Program-made: the position numbers and the translations under genes | Origin: Gp13-AA77 sp035946575 | Lineage (GTDB): Bacteria; Acidobacteriota; Terriglobia; UBA7540 | Direction of reading: 5' to 3' | Length of the DNA stretch: 64,000 bases | Assembly: GCA_035946575.1 (NCBI GenBank) | Contig: DASYZG010000024.1 | Location: 62,001 to 126,000, forward strand | In this document: piece by piece, positions 59,842-64,000 of the stretch | Layout of the letters: every line of letters starts with the position of its first letter | How positions within the stretch are numbered: position 1 is the first letter of the stretch | The notes under the pieces: generated by a model | Database searches by the model: none | What the model saw: the letters and a program-made list of their open reading frames with translations, nothing else | What the model was told of the DNA's origin: nothing

Positions 59842-62800
59842 ATGAAGCAGCTTGCTGACCAGAGGGCGCGCGATGCCATCAAAGGGCTGCTCGATCGCAG
59901 CATGGTGGTGGAAGCGGCGGCCGGAACCGGCAAGACCACTGAACTGGTAAACCGGATCGTCAACGTCATCGCGCAGGGGCGCGCCAGGATCGACCAAATC
60001 GTGGCCGTCACCTTTACAGAAAAGGCGGCCGGCGAGCTGAAACTGCGGCTGCGCTCGCGCCTGGAGGAGGAGCAGCAGGCCGCAACGAGCAAGGAAACAC
60101 AACTGCGCCTTCGGGGCGCTACTGCGGGGCTCGAAGAAGCTCACATCAGCACGATTCACGGATTCTGCGCCGACCTGCTGCGCGAGCGCCCGGTCGAGGC
60201 CGGCGTCGATCCACAGTTCGAAGCGCTGGACGAGGGGGTGTCGCAGCGGCTCTACGACGAGGCTTTCGGGAGGTGGCTCGAAACCCAGCTCGAGAATCCG
60301 CCGGAAGGCATCCGCCGCGCTCTGCGCCGGCCCGCCAGGGAAGATCCCACGGAACGCCTGCGCAGCGCCGGATGGGAGCTTGTGCAGTGGCAGGATTACC
60401 CCGCTCCGTGGCGCCGGGAGCCGTTTGCGCGCGAGACGGAGATCGACGCCCTGATCGAGAAGCTCCACGCCTTCGCTGATCTGACTGCGAATCCCACCAA
60501 GCCCAACGACCCCTTTTATGAGGACAGCCGCCGGGCGCGTCGCCTCGCCGCAGACATTGACCTTGCGGAGAGAATCCGGCCGCCGGGTGAGAGGCGCGAC
60601 TATGACGGCCTGGAGGGTGATTTCACGACCCTGGCCACGGGCTGGACCGAAGAGGTTAAGAAGTTCCGGAAGCCGCGCTCCGGATATGGAGTGAACTACA
60701 AGAACGGCCTCCGCAGGACCGAGGTTCAGGCCGCGCACGCTGAACTCCTGGGAGCGATCGGGCTGTTCGCCAAACGAGCGGATGCGGATCTGGCGGCACT
60801 GCTGCACGAGGAACTGCGCGGGTCGATTGAGCGCTATCACGAGCTGAAGGTGCAGGCCGGGAGGCTCGATTTTCTCGACCTGCTCGTGCGGGCGCGCGAT
60901 CTGATCCGCGATTGCGCTCGCGTCCGCGCGGAATTCCAGCAGCGGCTGAAATGCATCTTCATCGACGAATTCCAGGACACCGATCCGCTGCAGGTTGAGA
61001 TTCTGATGCTGCTGGCGTCAGACAACGCTGGAATCGCGAACTGGCGCGAAGTGACACCGGCACCGGGCAAGCTCTTCATTGTCGGAGACCCCAAGCAGGC
61101 CATCTATCGCTTCCGTCGCGCCGATCTCGGAATCTACCAAAGGGTGAAAGACCAGCTCTCCGGACGCGGCGGCGCGCACTGTCTCGAACTCACCACGAGC
61201 TTTAGGGCGGTGCCCTCGATCCAGCGGGCCGTGAACAAGGCCTTCGAACCGTTGATGAACGGCGACCGCGACATTCTGCAGGCAGCCTACGTGCCGCTTT
61301 TGCCCTACCGCCAGGATCGCTCTGATCAGCCCGCGCTCGTCGCGCTGCCGGTGCCGGCCCCATACGGTTATGGAGCCACGGTCCGGGCAAACAAAATAGA
61401 GGCATCGCTCCCGGACGCCATCGCAGCTTTCGTCTACTGGCTGATCCAGGAGAGCGGCTGGAAAGTAACGGAGTCGCAGCGCCCCGGCGAATTCGTGCCC
61501 GTGGCGGCGCGCCATGTCTGCCTGCTCTTCCGTCGCCTGGAGAGTTGGGGCCAGGATGTGGCCCGCGATTATGTGGCCGCCTTCGAAGCGCGCGACGTCC
61601 CTCACCTGCTGGTGGGGGGCAAATCGTTCCACGAACGCGAGGAAGTGCAGACGATGCGAGCGGCGCTCGCGGCCATCGAATGGCCTGACGACGAACTTTC
61701 GGTTTTCGCCACGCTTAAAGGTTCGCTCTTCGCCGTGGGCGACGAGGCTTTGCTCGAGTATCGCCACGCCTATCGTCACTTGCATCCCTTCCGCACCCCC
61801 AAGAATGGCGTGCGCGAGAGTCTTGCGCCGGTCGTCCAGGCACTCGAGATCCTCCAGGAGTTGCACCGCAATCGCAATTACCGGCCCGTGGCGGAAACCA
61901 TCGCTCGGCTCCTTCACTCGACGCGCGCCCATGCCGGCTTCGTGCTGCGCCCGTCGGGTGGGCAGGCGCTGGCTAACGTCCTGCATATCTCCGAATTGGC
62001 GCGGACTTACGAGGAAGGCGGGGGCATCTCGTTTCGCGGGTTTGTGGAGCAGCTCGGCCAGGAGGCGAAAGAGGGTCAGGCTCCCGAGGCGCCGATCCTG
62101 GAGGAAGGCAGCGACGGGGTCCGCATCATGACCGTGCACAAGGCCAAAGGCCTCGAGTTTCCGGTCGTGATTCTCGCCGATGTTACGGCCAAACTGGCGC
62201 GTCCGACGGCCTCGCGGCATCTCGATTCCGAACGTGGCCTGAGCGCAGTGAAGATCGGCGGTTGGATGCCGGTGGAACTCACCGAGCATGATGCTGAGGA
62301 GGCTGCACGCGATCGCGCGGAGGGTGTGAGGGTAGCCTACGTTGCCGCCACCCGGGCGCGCGACCTGCTGGTGGTGCCGGCGATTGGTGACGATCCGAAA
62401 GAACATCCTCCTTGGGAAGCGATGCTGAGCGATTGGTGGACGAGCCCCTTGCACGCTGCCATATACCCCGAAGCCCAGGAGCGGCGCAATGCCGGGCCGG
62501 CGCCGGCCTGTCCGGAATTCGGTGATGATACCGTGCTCCACCGGCCCAAATCGGGGCCGGGACCGGACAATATCGCCCCCGGATTACATCGGTTCGCCTG
62601 GGCGCCTGGCAAGAAGAAGCCCGCCCGATACGACGTCGTATGGTGGGATCCATCGCGGCTGACGCTCGATGTCAAACCGAAGTTCGGGGTGCGGCGCAGG
62701 GAACTACTCGAGCGTGTCGATTCCGAAATCGTGGCGCGCGATCGCGAAGCCTACGACCAGTGGAAGGCCGATCGTGATGCTGCCCTAAAGAAGGGCTCTG

Positions 62801-63345
62801 AGCCGAGCCTCGTCGTCCGGACGGCAACGGAGTACGTCGCTCTGAGCGGATCTTTTGAAGGCCCCGAGGTCACGTTACACGAGATCGGGCCGGCGCCGGG
62901 CCGTCCAGCCGGACCCCGCTACGGAGCGCTGGTTCACGCCGTGCTGGCGACGGTCGCTCTGGATGCGAATGCCGATGACCTGGCAGCGGCCGCGGAACTT
63001 CAGGGACGAATCCTCGGGGCTACCTCCGAGGAGGTGTTGTCGGCTGTCGAAACTGTGGGAAGAGTGCTTTGGCATCCGCTGATGGAGCGGGCCCGCCGCG
63101 CCGCCGCTCAAGGCGCTTGCCGGCGGGAAACTCCGTTGACTCTGACTCTGCCCGACGGGACGCTCATCGAGGGGGTGGCGGATATCGCTTTCGAGGAGGG
63201 CGGCGCGTGGATGGTAATCGACTTCAAAACCGACCGCGAACTTGAAAGGAGACTCGACGTGTACCGGCGGCAGGTCGGGCTTTACGCTGAGGCGATTTCC
63301 CAGGCAACCGGACAGCCTTGCACCGCTATACTGATGAGGGTTTGA
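59842..63345 (+). CDS. addA: AddA-like UvrD-family helicase-nuclease subunit
   Basis: A 1167-residue helicase/nuclease. Walker A is EAAAGTGKTTELVN (about residues 25-38), followed by UvrD-type motifs: VAVTFTEKAAGELK, ISTIHGFCADLLRERP, FIDEFQDTDPLQ (Walker B), FIVGDPKQAIYRFRRADL, MTVHKAKGLEFPVVIL and VAYVAATRARDLL. The C-terminal nuclease has GALVHAVL and VIDFKTDRELERR, DVYRRQVGLYAEA, matching the AddA PD-(D/E)XK. With the AddB-like protein it would form the dsDNA-end processing complex. ATG 59842 follows the repeat block; no ribosome site is obvious. The lactonase gene starts 2 bp after its stop. Confidence 0.92.
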   Translation: MKQLADQRARDAIKGLLDRSMVVEAAAGTGKTTELVNRIVNVIAQGRARIDQIVAVTFTEKAAGELKLRLRSRLEEEQQAATSKETQLRLRGATAGLEEAHISTIHGFCADLLRERPVEAGVDPQFEALDEGVSQRLYDEAFGRWLETQLENPPEGIRRALRRPAREDPTERLRSAGWELVQWQDYPAPWRREPFARETEIDALIEKLHAFADLTANPTKPNDPFYEDSRRARRLAADIDLAERIRPPGERRDYDGLEGDFTTLATGWTEEVKKFRKPRSGYGVNYKNGLRRTEVQAAHAELLGAIGLFAKRADADLAALLHEELRGSIERYHELKVQAGRLDFLDLLVRARDLIRDCARVRAEFQQRLKCIFIDEFQDTDPLQVEILMLLASDNAGIANWREVTPAPGKLFIVGDPKQAIYRFRRADLGIYQRVKDQLSGRGGAHCLELTTSFRAVPSIQRAVNKAFEPLMNGDRDILQAAYVPLLPYRQDRSDQPALVALPVPAPYGYGATVRANKIEASLPDAIAAFVYWLIQESGWKVTESQRPGEFVPVAARHVCLLFRRLESWGQDVARDYVAAFEARDVPHLLVGGKSFHEREEVQTMRAALAAIEWPDDELSVFATLKGSLFAVGDEALLEYRHAYRHLHPFRTPKNGVRESLAPVVQALEILQELHRNRNYRPVAETIARLLHSTRAHAGFVLRPSGGQALANVLHISELARTYEEGGGISFRGFVEQLGQEAKEGQAPEAPILEEGSDGVRIMTVHKAKGLEFPVVILADVTAKLARPTASRHLDSERGLSAVKIGGWMPVELTEHDAEEAARDRAEGVRVAYVAATRARDLLVVPAIGDDPKEHPPWEAMLSDWWTSPLHAAIYPEAQERRNAGPAPACPEFGDDTVLHRPKSGPGPDNIAPGLHRFAWAPGKKKPARYDVVWWDPSRLTLDVKPKFGVRRRELLERVDSEIVARDREAYDQWKADRDAALKKGSEPSLVVRTATEYVALSGSFEGPEVTLHEIGPAPGRPAGPRYGALVHAVLATVALDANADDLAAAAELQGRILGATSEEVLSAVETVGRVLWHPLMERARRAAAQGACRRETPLTLTLPDGTLIEGVADIAFEEGGAWMVIDFKTDRELERRLDVYRRQVGLYAEAISQATGQPCTAILMRV

Positions 63346-63346
63346 G

Positions 63347-64000
63347 ATGAAGCTGGTGTCACAGATGGTGACTTTCGTGTTTGTACTCGGATTGCTGACG
63401 GCGTCTTTAACCGCATCCGCGCAAACGAGGCGCAGAGCCGAGCCTGCCTCGCACCGGTACCTGATGTACGTCGGCACCTATACAGTGCGTTTAAGCAAGG
63501 GTATCTACGTTTATCAATTCAAAGGCGGCCGCCTCACGCCGACCGCCACTCCAATCCTGGCAGCCGAGACTACCAATCCGTCTTTCCTGGCGATCGACCC
63601 CACGCGGCGCTACCTTTACGCGGTGAACGAGACCGAGGACTATCAGGGTCACAAGACCGGCGGGGTGAGCGCATTTCGCATCGACCGCAATTCCGGAACG
63701 CTCACGTTCCTGAACGAAGTGCCTTCCGGCGGCACCGATCCGTGTTACGTAGCGCTGGATCATCAGGGCAGGCACGTCCTGGTAGCAAACTACACCAGCG
63801 GCAGTGTCTCGGTTTTTCCCGTTCTGCCTGACGGGCGTCTGGGCAAAGCGACGGCGTTCGTGCAAGACCACGGCCACAGCGTGAACCCGGAACGGCAGGA
63901 AGGTCCACACGCACACGATATCTCACTTTCGCCGGACGGCCGGTTTGTACTGGTGGCGGATCTGGGCCTCGACCAACTGCTGGTCTACCACTACGACGCG
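63347..64000 (+). CDS. Lactonase-family beta-propeller protein (Pgl-like), 3' end outside window
   Basis: An open frame of 218 codons that leaves the window. A signal peptide (about residues 1-27, MKLVSQMVTFVFVLG then ending TASAQ) is followed by seven-blade propeller repeats of the YbhE/6-phosphogluconolactonase type: YVGTYTVRLSKGIYVYQF, DPTRRYLYAVNE, FLNEVPSGGTDPCYVALD, GRHVLVANYTSGSVSVFPV, and GPHAHDISLSPDGRFVLVADLG. Members hydrolyse sugar lactones or act as extracellular variants with unknown substrates; with a signal peptide it is not the pentose-phosphate enzyme in the strict sense. It starts 1 bp after the addA stop (TGAGATG), suggesting co-transcription. Confidence 0.88.
   Translation, partial: MKLVSQMVTFVFVLGLLTASLTASAQTRRRAEPASHRYLMYVGTYTVRLSKGIYVYQFKGGRLTPTATPILAAETTNPSFLAIDPTRRYLYAVNETEDYQGHKTGGVSAFRIDRNSGTLTFLNEVPSGGTDPCYVALDHQGRHVLVANYTSGSVSVFPVLPDGRLGKATAFVQDHGHSVNPERQEGPHAHDISLSPDGRFVLVADLGLDQLLVYHYDA

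Overview
The window is GC-rich, gene-dense bacterial chromosome with the gene families typical of soil Acidobacteriota: two very long Oar-like TonB-dependent receptors with an N-terminal carboxypeptidase-regulatory domain, two FG-GAP/ASPIC (CRTAC1-type) proteins, a DUF2911 protein, a receptor-type Ser/Thr kinase fused to TPRs, and a family opening with an ANALKSTGPRT-like motif. This assignment is an inference from family content; there is no rRNA or marker gene here to prove it.

Layout. 0-10 kb: CRTAC1 protein, cold-shock protein, a SIS-domain sugar-phosphate protein, DUF2911, a phosphate-type MFS permease and a 1217-residue TPR/FG-GAP/ASPIC protein. 10-17 kb: two TonB-dependent receptors in tandem on the minus strand. 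17.5-20 kb: D-aminoacyl-tRNA deacylase, a six-TM protein and a broken acidobacterial hypothetical gene carrying an internal duplication. 20.6-26.7 kb: a complete RND efflux operon in the order tolC-type, adaptor, pump. 26.8-30.5 kb: M28 peptidase, ThiD, a YHS-like metal-binding protein and a TPR protein. 31-37 kb: malate dehydrogenase, a BrnT-type toxin-antitoxin pair, two cyclophilins (cytoplasmic and exported), M19 dipeptidase, a Phd/VapB-like antitoxin relic and inositol-3-phosphate synthase. 37.6-43 kb: a DUF5367-like membrane protein coupled to a TetR regulator behind a perfect palindrome, an FHA-GAF-SpoIIE phosphatase, a HAD phosphatase and PolX. 43-50.8 kb: a histidine kinase and NtrC-type regulator separated by a REP-associated tyrosine transposase (RAYT) sitting in an array of REP hairpins, then a radical SAM protein, tRNA-Ala(UGC), a secreted hypothetical and a DHFR-like reductase. 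50.8-64 kb: TPR kinase, a ferredoxin-NADP-reductase-like flavoprotein, AddB-like and AddA-like subunits of a recombination nuclease-helicase separated by 848 bp of repeat DNA, and the start of a lactonase.

How parts work together. The RND genes form one transporter. The kinase at 43 kb and the sigma-54 activator at 46 kb look like one two-component system split by the RAYT island. The AddB/AddA pair would process double-strand breaks. The TetR regulator probably represses its own promoter.

The most interesting unexplained structure is the family of GTAG-footed hairpins (about twenty, with at least five stem sequences) concentrated at 44.9-50.8 kb around the RAYT gene, the 193-bp direct repeats between addB and addA, and the inverted/tandem repeat ending directly before the radical SAM start codon. 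Several genes (DUF2911, ThiD, the ANALKSTG gene, the antitoxin at 35.7 kb) carry single-base frame breaks; these may be assembly errors and should be checked against reads before biological meaning is given to them. I did not find a clear defence island, CRISPR array, prophage or biosynthetic cluster.
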